DNA of 64,000 nt from Leadbetterella sp964423865 (lineage in GTDB: Bacteria > Bacteroidota > Bacteroidia > Cytophagales > Spirosomataceae): contig CAYRGN010000013.1 of the NCBI GenBank assembly GCA_964423865.1, positions 1 through 64,000 of the forward strand, written 5' to 3'. Positions 1-8,207 of this stretch are shown here, piece after piece; within the stretch, counting starts at the first letter, position 1, and each line of letters starts with the position of its first letter. Under the pieces are notes generated by a model that ran no database searches, was not told where the DNA came from, and saw only the letters and a program-made list of their open reading frames with translations. The translations under genes and the position numbers were made by a program.

Positions 1-727
1 CCAAATGTGCTTCTTCGTCCTTGAATTTGGCAATGAATATCTTACCATAGTACAGCGGATTACGTATGGCTACGTGGAAAGCACTTCGACTTATAGTTGT
101 TTTATATGACGTATTCATATTTTGCCGTATTTGGTCACAGGCAAATAAACCTTTAGCTATTTCATTGAAAGCCCAACGTATAGCTGTTGCTTCAGGTTCT
201 TTTGGAGCAATGTATTTTCTTCCATCCTCTTTGCTTCTGTTGATATATCCGAAAGGAGCTCTACCCATTAAACGCCCTTCTTTCCTTGCTCTACGCATTC
301 CATAAAACGTATTTAATGCCCTGCGGTCATTTTCTACTTCAGGAGCGGATAGATATATCGCAAGCATCATCTTGTTTTCGGGAATGGAAAGGTCTAAAGG
401 CTGTTCTACCGCTTGTGGTTCTATGCCAAGTTTGTTAAGTGTGCTAATCATCTGATAGGCATCACCTGCATTACGGCTGAACCTATCCCATTTGGTAAAA
501 AGAACAAGGTCAGTCTTTGAACTTTTCTTTTTAAGGCTGTTCAGCAATCTCGTCCATTCGGGTCGGTTAAAGGTTTTGGCGGAATGGTCTTCGTAGATAA
601 CCTGTCCGACAGCAATCTTATTGGTTGAACAAAATCGTTTCAAGCGTTCCTCTTGGTCACGCTGTGAATATCCTTTGTCTGCCTGTTCATCGGTGGAAAC
701 ACGTATGTATAAATCTGCTCTTTTCAT
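1..727 (-). CDS. Large serine recombinase, 3' part cut off by the window edge
   Basis: The visible 242 residues are the N-terminal part of a site-specific recombinase of the large serine (resolvase/invertase) family. The resolvase fold starts at once with YIRVST, where the serine at residue 11 is the expected DNA-attacking nucleophile. It is followed by the family's conserved LVLFTKWDRFSRN and the ENDRRALNTFYGMRRARKEGR helix region. A recombinase domain begins around GRAPFGYINR. The gene runs leftward out of the window, so the zinc-ribbon and coiled-coil region cannot be judged. The ATG is preceded by a small gene (787-948) that commonly accompanies such recombinases in Bacteroidota mobile elements. 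It probably integrates or excises the accessory region, but the attachment site is not visible. Confidence 0.9.
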   Translation of the reverse strand, partial: MKRADLYIRVSTDEQADKGYSQRDQEERLKRFCSTNKIAVGQVIYEDHSAKTFNRPEWTRLLNSLKKKSSKTDLVLFTKWDRFSRNAGDAYQMISTLNKLGIEPQAVEQPLDLSIPENKMMLAIYLSAPEVENDRRALNTFYGMRRARKEGRLMGRAPFGYINRSKEDGRKYIAPKEPEATAIRWAFNEIAKGLFACDQIRQNMNTSYKTTISRSAFHVAIRNPLYYGKIFIAKFKDEEAHL

Positions 728-786
728 AGCTAATCTTTTTTGAGTGGGTATTAATTTCTGTGGGATTAGCTAAAGTACAAAATAAA

Positions 787-948
787 TTATTCTGTATCAA
801 AGCATTCACGGATAATTATCATTGTGAGGTTGTACAGAAACTCCATAATCAGTTCGGCTTTTTCCTGTCCCACGTCAATACCGACCTCACGGAGAAGCTC
901 CATTGCTTCTTCGATAGGTATTTTTTCTATTTCCTTTCTCTCCTGCAT
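787..948 (-). CDS. Small protein upstream of the serine recombinase (53 aa)
   Basis: A 53-residue reading frame begins MQERKEIEKI and ends at TAA, 59 bases before the recombinase ATG on the same strand. It is charged and helical in appearance (PIEEAMELLREVGIDV, then a hydrophobic stretch near EFLYNLTMIII). No domain can be named from sequence. Short genes of this size and position are frequent beside serine recombinases in Bacteroidota conjugative and mobilizable elements, so a role as partner or regulator of the recombinase is an inference from context. A perfect 17-bp palindrome lies just upstream (966-982) and may control both genes. Confidence 0.6.
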   Translation of the reverse strand: MQERKEIEKIPIEEAMELLREVGIDVGQEKAELIMEFLYNLTMIIIRECFDTE

Positions 949-965
949 CGCCTAACTTTTTTGTT

Positions 966-982
966 CCAACTAAATTAGTTGG
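966..982 (-). promoter_or_regulatory. Perfect palindrome upstream of the recombinase operon
   Basis: CCAACTAA and TTAGTTGG face each other around one A. The site lies 18 bases upstream of the ATG of the small gene at 948, the expected position for an operator. The binding protein is unknown. Confidence 0.45.
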
Positions 983-1610
983 GTAAGCAAGGCGGATTAT
1001 TGAGGTTGCAGTCAGAGGTTGCATTTGGCGTTCAGATGCCAAATACCAAAAAAGAAATATTTAAAAATGTACCAAAAAAGAACAAAAAGGTAGCAAAGGT
1101 AAGGCGGACACCCATCGCACCACCCAACCAAAAGACTACGGCATAATGGTAGGGCAAAGAGGTGGCTTCGCCGAGTTGTTGTGTTGCCCTGCCACCCTTC
1201 GGGACTTATTCCGTTTCCTTTTGGTCTTGCCTCCTGTCCGCCTTGATTGAATGGCTTTCTTTTTTTCTGTTTTTTCTTTTGGAAACAATTTTTTTAAGAA
1301 GAAGAAATGTACTATCAAAGCAACAACCTAAACTTATTTGCAAGCATTCAAAGAGGCAATTTTTTCTGATTGCGAGCCGTCAGGCTATCAGTCTTGCACT
1401 CTTGCAGTCTAACTATCAGGATTGCAGGAATGTTTGCGTTACTGAATGCTTCTTACCTATCTTCTTTGACTGATAAGTTGATAGATTTCGTTATATCAAT
1501 CTGAATATACGTGATAGTCGGTGGCACTGTTTGACGTTCATTGGCTTGCGGTATCTGTTATTCTTTCCGAAATTTGACACAAGAAATGAGTGTTCTCCTT
1601 GCTAATTATA

Positions 1611-1635
1611 ATCCGCTTGAAAGAGCGGATTTTTA
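1611..1635 (+). terminator. Hairpin with T-run
   Basis: ATCCGCT and AGCGGAT pair across a short loop and are followed by a run of T. It looks like an intrinsic terminator on the plus strand, but no gene that it would end is recognised upstream. Confidence 0.45.
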
Positions 1636-1650
1636 ATATCATCAGATATT

Positions 1651-1796
1651 GGCAAGTTGTGTTTTGAGGCACTCTAAATAGAATTTAGTGCCTCAAAACA
1701 ACTTGCCCTTACGCAGGGTATTTTTCTGAACTCTTGTTCAGAGCAAGTTATCTTTTGAGCTCCTCGAAATAAATTCGGCACCTCAAAAGCACTTGC
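1651..1796. repeat. Two related inverted repeats, oriT-like
   Basis: The first hairpin (1651-1707) has arms starting GGCAAGTTGTGTTTTGAGG and ending in the complement CCTCAAAACAACTTGCC, with a two-base bulge. The second (1743-1796) has the same design with more mismatches: GCAAGTTATCTTTTGAG against CTCAAAAGCACTTGC. Both share the core CAAGT...TTTTGAG, so they look like duplicated copies of one structure. They lie 66 bases before the start of a mobilization gene remnant, where relaxase recognition sites usually sit. The oriT role is an inference. Confidence 0.5.
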
Positions 1797-1861
1797 CTTT
1801 GCAGGAAGCTAAACCATTTCTCCGAAGTCGAATGGTTGAAATATTAAAAATGGATTTTATT

Positions 1862-1936
1862 ATGGAAAACAAGAACAGAAAACAGAACAAAGGTGGACGC
1901 AGACCAAAGGTTAATCCCAAAATGCACTGCCTTTAA
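1862..1936 (+). pseudogene. 5' fragment of a mobilization (mobA/BmgA-type) gene
   Basis: The frame starts MENKNRKQNKGGRRPK and stops after 24 residues. Lys/Arg/Gly-rich starts of this kind, followed by VNP and then a histidine-tyrosine segment, are typical of Bacteroidota mobilization accessory proteins, which normally run to well over 100 residues. Here similarity ends after KMH and a TAA follows. The next recognizable gene is the methyltransferase of the defence operon at 2020. The natural reading is that insertion or deletion of the defence block removed the remainder of the mobilization gene. The identification rests on a short match and is therefore moderate. Confidence 0.5.
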
Positions 1937-1976
1937 AAAAGAGAGGTAAATGCAAAAACACATAGGATTTAATTTG

Positions 1977-1984
1977 TATATTTG
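1977..1984 (+). promoter_or_regulatory. -7 element for the defence operon
   Basis: TATATTTG fits the Bacteroidota -7 consensus TAnnTTTG and lies 35 bases before the methyltransferase ATG. A clear TTTG at -33 is not present. Confidence 0.4.
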
Positions 1985-2019
1985 TAGTTTTATTATTATC
2001 AATTTAGGGACTATTTGGA

Positions 2020-3372
2020 ATGAGATTTATAGACTTATTCGCAGGGCTTGGCGGTTTTCATAAAGCTCTACATAAACTTGGACACGAGTGTGTTTTTGCC
2101 AGCGAACTTGACCCTATTTTGAGAGAAACTTACAAAGTAAATTGGGGTAAAAAAATAAATATTCAAGGCGATATTAGAAAAATTGTAAAAGACCATTTGA
2201 ACACGATACCCGAACACGATATTCTATGTGCAGGTTTCCCTTGTCAGCCATTTTCAAAGGCAGGAAAACAACTTGGTCGTGAAGATGAACGAGGAACTTT
2301 ATTTGATGAAATTGTCAAAATTTTAGAAGCAAGAAAACCTAAATATTTCATCTTAGAAAACGTTCGTTTCATTGCCAAGCATAATAACGAGGAGACTTGG
2401 AAAGCAATGAAAGTAGAATTTGACAGATTGGGATATGCCGTTGACCACCGAGATTACTCACCTCATGATTTTGGAATCCCTCAGCACCGACAACGAATAT
2501 TTATTGTTGGTGCATTGGGAGAAAATGCTCTTGAACATTTCAATTTTGAAAATATAGATAAATATAAAAAGTCTGTTATTGACATAGAAAAATTTATTGA
2601 AACAGAGCCAATAAGTGCAAAGAAATTACCACAAGCGAACCAAGACTGCATTAAACTTTGGCAAGAACTGATTGATACCCTACCTAAAGAAGTAAAAATA
2701 CCAGGCTTCCCAATCTGGGGAATGGAATTTGGAGCTGATTATCCTTATGAAGAAACCTATCCACATTTATTATCATCAGAAGAATTAAGTAGATATAAAG
2801 GCAACTTTGGTATTTCATTAAAAGGTATGACCAAAGAAGAGCAGTTGGCTAACTTACCGAGCTATGCAAGAGTTGATGACGAGTTTCCAGATTGGAAACA
2901 ACGATATATTCGTCAGAACCGAGAGTTTTACGAGAAAAATAAAAAACACATTCAAAAAGTTGTAGATAAAATTGCGGAATTACCCTCACAGAGTTGGCAA
3001 AAATTAGAATGGAATGTAGGTAACGGAGAAAGAAAAATAAACAATTATATTCTGCAATTCAGAGCATCTGGAATTAGAATTAAAAAACCTGATTTCTTCC
3101 CTTCGCTTGTTTGCACCAATACCCAAATTCCCATTATCGGTTGGCAAAACCGCTACATTACACGAAAAGAGGGATTAAAATTGCAATCGCTTACAGGAAT
3201 TAAATTACCCGAAAATGATAATGCCGCTTTTAAGGCTTTAGGCAACGCAGTAAATTCTCATATTGTTGAATTAATTGCAAAACAGTTAATTGAAATCCCT
3301 ACAAACAATTTGCCCATTGAAAATGCAAATAAGTTGAATGGGAATAAAGTAAAACAACCTTTACCAATATGA
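2020..3372 (+). CDS. DNA (cytosine-5-)-methyltransferase
   Basis: This 450-residue protein has the ordered motifs of C5-cytosine methyltransferases: FAGLGGF at residues 7-13 for S-adenosylmethionine, the catalytic PCQ loop around residues 74-76 (Cys75), ENV at 113-115, QHRQR near 155-159 and ALGNAV near the C-terminus. A variable target-recognition region of about 200 residues lies between. It would methylate a specific DNA sequence and protect host DNA. It is the first gene of a same-strand series of five. Its TGA overlaps the ATG of the next gene (ATGA at 3369-3372), which points to translational coupling. The target sequence cannot be predicted. Confidence 0.95.
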   Translation: MRFIDLFAGLGGFHKALHKLGHECVFASELDPILRETYKVNWGKKINIQGDIRKIVKDHLNTIPEHDILCAGFPCQPFSKAGKQLGREDERGTLFDEIVKILEARKPKYFILENVRFIAKHNNEETWKAMKVEFDRLGYAVDHRDYSPHDFGIPQHRQRIFIVGALGENALEHFNFENIDKYKKSVIDIEKFIETEPISAKKLPQANQDCIKLWQELIDTLPKEVKIPGFPIWGMEFGADYPYEETYPHLLSSEELSRYKGNFGISLKGMTKEEQLANLPSYARVDDEFPDWKQRYIRQNREFYEKNKKHIQKVVDKIAELPSQSWQKLEWNVGNGERKINNYILQFRASGIRIKKPDFFPSLVCTNTQIPIIGWQNRYITRKEGLKLQSLTGIKLPENDNAAFKALGNAVNSHIVELIAKQLIEIPTNNLPIENANKLNGNKVKQPLPI

Positions 3373-4907
3373 GTGAAAACAAAATAAATATTAGACCAAA
3401 TGTATCAATGCTTTCTGTTCTGAAATTTTTAGAATATGAAACTTGGTTTGCTTTAGCTGAGTTTGTAGATAATGCTATTGTAAGCTATTTGAATAACGAA
3501 GAAGCATTAAAGCAACTTCACGGAGAAAATTTTAAATTAGAGGTTACAATCGAAATTAACGACCCTGAAAATAAAATTACTATTCGTGACAATGCAGGAG
3601 GAATAGAACAATCAAATTATAATCGTGCTTTCAGAGCTGCCGAAATTCCAGCAGACACTTCGGGACTTTCTGAATTTGGAATGGGAATGAAATCCGCTTC
3701 CTGTTGGTTTTCCGATTTTTGGACAGTAAGAACTAAAGCCCTAAATGAAGCCGAAGAAAAAACTATAAAATTTGATATGAATAAAATCTTTGAGGATAAG
3801 CTTGAAGAATTAGGATTTATATCAAAGCCATCAGACAAAAATCATCATTACACAATCATTGAGTTGCTAAATGTAAATAAAATGCCAAGACGGAAAGGGC
3901 TTGGAAAGGTAAAGTCGCATTTAGCAAGCATTTACAGAGAATTTATTCGCAAAGGAATATTAAGGCTTGTAGTTGATAATACAGAATTGCAGTTTAATGA
4001 ACCCAAAATTCTTGAAGCACCCAAATATAATGACCCTAACGGAGAAAAAATAAAATGGAAAAGGGAAATTGATTTTGATTTAGAAGAAGGATTGTCTGTT
4101 AAAGGGTTTGTTGGCATAAGAGAAACAGGTTCAACAGCCGAAGCAGGCTTTGCTCTATTTAGAAGGGGTAGGGTCATCGAAGGTAGTTTTGATAATGGAT
4201 TTAGACCTGAATTTATTTTCGGTGCTCCTAATAGCTACCGCTATCAAAGAGTTTTTGGTGAATTACATTTAGAAGGGTTTGATGTTTCATTTACAAAAAA
4301 AGGAATACAATGGGATGAAAATCTTGATGTGTTTTTGCAATGTCTTAAAGATGAACTCTCACACGAAGACTTCCCTTTGCTAACACAGGCTGAAAAATTT
4401 CGAGCAAGAGCAAACGATAACGATTATAAAAATTCGGGAATAAAGGCATTAAGTCATACAGTTTCTGATTTTGAACAAAAAGCACCCAAAGCAATAAAGG
4501 AAACTTTTGAAAATCCTAAAATTGAAGATGAAGTTGAAACAGAATTGCTAAAAACAGATAAGCGGATTTACAAATCTTTCAAAGTAAACTTCAATAAAAT
4601 TAATTGGCTAATCTCAATCGAACTTTCGTATGACACATCATTAAACGATTTACTTGAAGTTGGGACACATTTGATAAAAGAACCCCCAACTGAACCTAAT
4701 GTAAAGCAAATTGGAATTCGTCTTTCATTGACACACCCATTTATGGTTGAATATGCAGGAACTGAAAACAGCAAGATTGAGCCTATTTTGAAAATGGCAG
4801 CTGCAATGGGTTTAGCTGAAATAATTGCTAAAGAAAGTGGAGCAAAAACACAAGGAGAAATCCGTAGAAATTTCAATCAGCTAATTACAAAAATCTCTCA
4901 AAGCTAA
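3369..4907 (+). CDS. MORC/MutL-type GHKL ATPase of a restriction-type system
   Basis: A 512-residue protein with a Bergerat (GHKL) ATP-binding fold. The N box is seen as EFVDNAI (Glu31, Asp34, Asn35), the G1 box as DNAGG (74-78) and the G2 box as GMGMKSA (104-110). The remainder has no named motif. GHKL proteins of the MORC/paraMORC group are known from comparative genomics to sit beside methyltransferases, helicase-like proteins and nucleases in restriction-modification loci, as here. A likely job is ATP-driven clamping or remodelling of DNA or protein during restriction; this is inference. Its start overlaps the methyltransferase stop, and the next gene begins 4 bases after its own stop. 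Confidence 0.85.
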   Translation: MSENKINIRPNVSMLSVLKFLEYETWFALAEFVDNAIVSYLNNEEALKQLHGENFKLEVTIEINDPENKITIRDNAGGIEQSNYNRAFRAAEIPADTSGLSEFGMGMKSASCWFSDFWTVRTKALNEAEEKTIKFDMNKIFEDKLEELGFISKPSDKNHHYTIIELLNVNKMPRRKGLGKVKSHLASIYREFIRKGILRLVVDNTELQFNEPKILEAPKYNDPNGEKIKWKREIDFDLEEGLSVKGFVGIRETGSTAEAGFALFRRGRVIEGSFDNGFRPEFIFGAPNSYRYQRVFGELHLEGFDVSFTKKGIQWDENLDVFLQCLKDELSHEDFPLLTQAEKFRARANDNDYKNSGIKALSHTVSDFEQKAPKAIKETFENPKIEDEVETELLKTDKRIYKSFKVNFNKINWLISIELSYDTSLNDLLEVGTHLIKEPPTEPNVKQIGIRLSLTHPFMVEYAGTENSKIEPILKMAAAMGLAEIIAKESGAKTQGEIRRNFNQLITKISQS

Positions 4908-4911
4908 TACT

Positions 4912-7224
4912 ATGGCAGAAATAATCGAAATAACAGGAAGTGCAAACCCCAATAATTCAAAATGGCAACCCTATCAAGGCGAGGAAATTGAAGCGTTATT
5001 AAAGCATAAGGGATTTACAGACAGTGCAGGTAATATCAATGAAACAGGAGACCGTGTTATTGATGAGACTTTTAAGATTTTAGAAATGTGTGGTAATCCA
5101 AACGAACAACAAAATGTTGAAACAGGTTTGGTTATCGGGTATGTTCAAAGTGGGAAAACACTTTCCTTTACTTCGGTTGCAGCTTTAGCTAACGACAATC
5201 AATATCAGATTGTAATCATCATTGCAGGAACTTCAATTCCTCTTTCTGAGCAGTCATTTGAAAGAATGAAAAAAGATTTGAGAATTGAAACAAGGTTTGA
5301 CCGCAAATGGACAATCATCAAAAACGCAGGAACGCAAGAAGACAGAGATACAATAGAAATGAAGTTGGAGCAATGGGCAGACCAAACTTTCCCAAGAGAA
5401 AATTGCTCAACTTTACTGATTACAGTAATGAAAAACGGTAGTCGGTTAAGAAATCTTACCAATCTTTTGAGAGACTTAAATTTAAACGGAGTACCAACAT
5501 TGATAATTGATGATGAGAGCGACCAAGCAAGTTTAAACACAAGAGCAAGAGCTAATGCACAAGCAGGGGAAGATGTAAACGAGGGAGATGCTTCAACAAT
5601 TTACAGAAGAATAACAGAATTGAGAAGTGTATTTCCTCATCATACTTTTTTACAATATACAGCAACTCCTCAAGCCAATTTATTCATCAATATTATGGAT
5701 AGGCTTTCGCCAAATTTCATTAAGCTTTTAACTCCAGGTAATGGTTATACAGGTGGCAATACGTTTTTTGTTCAAAATCCCAACCTTGTTAAAAGAATTC
5801 CACAAAATGAAATTCCTTCAAATCACAATCCTGTTCACGAACCACCAGAAAGTTTATTGTATGCCTTGAAAATATTCTTCTTGGGAGTTGTTGCAGGAGA
5901 AATAAAAAGAGACCAACGCAATCGTTCAATGATGGTTCACCCATCAAGACTAACCAATTCCCAAAATATTTTCTTTACTTGGATTAGGAATATTTGTGAG
6001 AGTTGGAAAACCCTTTTACAAAGTAATTCTCCGTCAGACACGGACGAAAAAAACGAATTATTAAGAGAATTTAAAGAAGCGTACGATGACTTATATTTAA
6101 CAGTAGACGATTTGCCAACTTTTGAAGAATTGACCAATACAAGACTGTTACATTCCATAAAGAACACAAGGATTATGGAAATAAATGCAAGTAGAGGTCG
6201 TACCCCTGAAATTCGTTGGAGCGATTTTTATTCCCATATTTTAGTTGGTGGTCAAGCAATGGACAGAGGTTTTACTGTTGAAGGACTAACTGTTTCGTAT
6301 ATGCCAAGACCATTGGCAACAGGTCAGGTTGATACCACTTTACAAAGAGCAAGATTTTTTGGTTACAAAGGAGCTTATTTGGGGTATTGTAGAGTTTGGT
6401 TGGATAACGCAAATATTGAAGCTTTTAGAGCCATTATCGAACACGAAGAAGATGTAAGACAGCGTTTAGTAGAGTTTGATGTAAACAACAAACATTTGAA
6501 TGAATGGGACAGAGAAGCAGTTTTAGACCAAATGTTAAGGCTTACAAGACCAAATGTTTTATACAATGATATTGACAGAGATTATTTTGGTCAGGAATGG
6601 TTTATCGTTGGTGCTCCTCACGATACAGAGAACTTAATTCAATACAATAAATCAGTTGTTGAAAGTTTTACAGCAAATCATATTGATAGTTTCAATACAA
6701 ATCAAGGGCACGCTGAAAGAACTGATTTACAAAAACATTTAGAAGCAGAATTACCACTTGAAGAAAGTTTAAAGCAACTACTAAACAGATTAAAATTTAC
6801 AAGGGAAACCGACAGTCAAACTTATTCAAGTTTAAGAGGATTGTTAAATTCATATTTACAGGAAAACCCGAATGAAACTTGTTTGGTTTATGTGATGAGT
6901 GCAAGAATTGAAAATAATTCAGTCATTCAAACGACAAGACAACGTAGATTAAACCAACACGACAATATTCAACAGCTCTTTCAAGGGGGGCAACCAACTA
7001 CAAACGGCAGATTAAGAAAAGGCGAAGTTTATGTAGGAGATAGGAATATTAAGAATGAAGATAAGGTTACAATTCAAATTCATAAATTAAACTTAACTGA
7101 TGTGAGTAGTAATGTTATTTTAGATGAAACCGGAAATGAAATCTATAATGAATTGGTAAGTGTTGCTATTTGGATACCCGAGACAATCGGTAAAGACATT
7201 ATCAGACAGCCCGACAATATATGA
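4912..7224 (+). CDS. Z1-domain helicase-like ATPase
   Basis: A 770-residue protein of the Z1-domain type, related to superfamily II helicases. Visible motifs are a Walker A loop GYVQSGKT (residues 76-83), an acidic Walker B-like DDESD (200-204), TATPQAN near 250-256 and a late arginine-containing QRARFFGYKG near residue 480 that fits helicase motif VI. The protein is expected to translocate or remodel DNA in an ATP-dependent way within the restriction complex. The TGA overlaps the ATG of the nuclease gene (7221-7224), so the two products are probably made in step. Z1 proteins are characteristic partners of methyltransferase plus GHKL ATPase loci. Confidence 0.88.
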   Translation: MAEIIEITGSANPNNSKWQPYQGEEIEALLKHKGFTDSAGNINETGDRVIDETFKILEMCGNPNEQQNVETGLVIGYVQSGKTLSFTSVAALANDNQYQIVIIIAGTSIPLSEQSFERMKKDLRIETRFDRKWTIIKNAGTQEDRDTIEMKLEQWADQTFPRENCSTLLITVMKNGSRLRNLTNLLRDLNLNGVPTLIIDDESDQASLNTRARANAQAGEDVNEGDASTIYRRITELRSVFPHHTFLQYTATPQANLFINIMDRLSPNFIKLLTPGNGYTGGNTFFVQNPNLVKRIPQNEIPSNHNPVHEPPESLLYALKIFFLGVVAGEIKRDQRNRSMMVHPSRLTNSQNIFFTWIRNICESWKTLLQSNSPSDTDEKNELLREFKEAYDDLYLTVDDLPTFEELTNTRLLHSIKNTRIMEINASRGRTPEIRWSDFYSHILVGGQAMDRGFTVEGLTVSYMPRPLATGQVDTTLQRARFFGYKGAYLGYCRVWLDNANIEAFRAIIEHEEDVRQRLVEFDVNNKHLNEWDREAVLDQMLRLTRPNVLYNDIDRDYFGQEWFIVGAPHDTENLIQYNKSVVESFTANHIDSFNTNQGHAERTDLQKHLEAELPLEESLKQLLNRLKFTRETDSQTYSSLRGLLNSYLQENPNETCLVYVMSARIENNSVIQTTRQRRLNQHDNIQQLFQGGQPTTNGRLRKGEVYVGDRNIKNEDKVTIQIHKLNLTDVSSNVILDETGNEIYNELVSVAIWIPETIGKDIIRQPDNI

Positions 7225-8201
7225 GTATGTTAGATGATTTTTTAGAATTAGATATTCCTCAAACGGAAAATTCAAAATTGTTCAATGCAAAAGCATTGAA
7301 CGACTTTCCTTTTGCAAAAATTGGAGTAAATTATCTTGGATTTCCTGTGATTTTAATTTCATCTAAATTTGACCAAACACATTTATCTCAAAAAAACATT
7401 AAGCTAAAGTATATTGAACTTACTCATAATCTTGAATGTAAGGTTTCAGAAAATGGCAAGTCTAAATTCGACAATTACTCTGTAATTGTTTTTAAAAGTA
7501 GTGAGGAGACCTTACAAAACTATTTTCTTGGAATTGCAACATCACTTTTAAATTCACTTTCTAAAAAGCCTACACAGCAGGAAGTTTTTGAAACATTTAA
7601 AAACTTTGTTGAAATCTTCAGGTCATTAACGGAAACACCAACCAAAACAGTACAAGGTCTTTGGGCTGAATTATTTCTTATTGAACAAAGTAAAAATCCA
7701 GAAACGTTAATCAATTATTGGCACAACAATCCCGAAGAAAAATTTGATTTTAATGTAAGTAGTCAAAAAATAGAAGTCAAGAGCAGTAGCAATTTAGAGA
7801 GAGTTCACATTTTTACAGCAGAACAACTCAATCCAACTGATGAAAGCCAAATAATTATAGCTTCGATATTTACCAAACAAGTTTCAAACGGTTTGAATGT
7901 ATTGGATTTGCTGAACAAAATAGATAGTCGAATTTTAGATGACGAATTAAAAGAGAAAGTTTACAGAATTGTATCAAAGACACTCGGAAATACTTTTGAA
8001 CAAACCACAAAAATAAAATACGACTACGATATAGCTAAAAACTCATTGAGATTTTACAAGCATCAAGATATTTCAAAAGTTGAAAGAATTAATATTCCTG
8101 AAAGGGTTTCAGAAGTTAAATTCAAATCAGACTTAACAAATATTAGCCCTATAAATCCAAGTATATTTGGAAGCAACGAAAATCTATTTCAATCAATTTA
8201 A
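7221..8201 (+). CDS. PD-(D/E)XK-motif nuclease of the defence operon
   Basis: A 326-residue protein with a plausible PD-(D/E)XK active site: Glu150 in GLWAELFLIE, Asp176 in KFDFN and the paired Glu185-x-Lys187 in IEVKSS. Together these form the metal-binding catalytic set of restriction-type endonucleases. It would be the DNA-cutting component. The gene overlaps the Z1 gene by four bases and ends six bases before the AlbA_2 gene. The rest of the sequence is divergent, as usual for this family, so the assignment rests on the spacing of the catalytic residues and on context. Confidence 0.82.
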   Translation: MSMLDDFLELDIPQTENSKLFNAKALNDFPFAKIGVNYLGFPVILISSKFDQTHLSQKNIKLKYIELTHNLECKVSENGKSKFDNYSVIVFKSSEETLQNYFLGIATSLLNSLSKKPTQQEVFETFKNFVEIFRSLTETPTKTVQGLWAELFLIEQSKNPETLINYWHNNPEEKFDFNVSSQKIEVKSSSNLERVHIFTAEQLNPTDESQIIIASIFTKQVSNGLNVLDLLNKIDSRILDDELKEKVYRIVSKTLGNTFEQTTKIKYDYDIAKNSLRFYKHQDISKVERINIPERVSEVKFKSDLTNISPINPSIFGSNENLFQSI

Positions 8202-8207
8202 TTTGCT

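Larger units (their letters stand above)
949..1861. other. 900-bp stretch with no convincing gene; mobilization control region
   Basis: The short open frames here are low in complexity, rich in Lys/Arg or Ser/Phe, and overlap on opposite strands, so I do not call them genes. What can be seen is a palindrome (966-982), a match to the -7 element on the minus strand (CAAAGGTA at 1094-1101, read as TACCTTTG), a terminator-like hairpin (1611-1635) and two related inverted repeats (1651-1796) just before the mobilization gene start. The layout suits a cis-acting transfer and control region. Confidence 0.5.

Noticed and set aside
1136..1473. Two overlapping open frames on opposite strands (60 and 103 aa)
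   Set aside because: Both are low in complexity (Lys/Arg-rich or Phe/Leu/Ser-rich) without any domain, and each is the shadow of the other. The region fits better as a non-coding mobilization control region.
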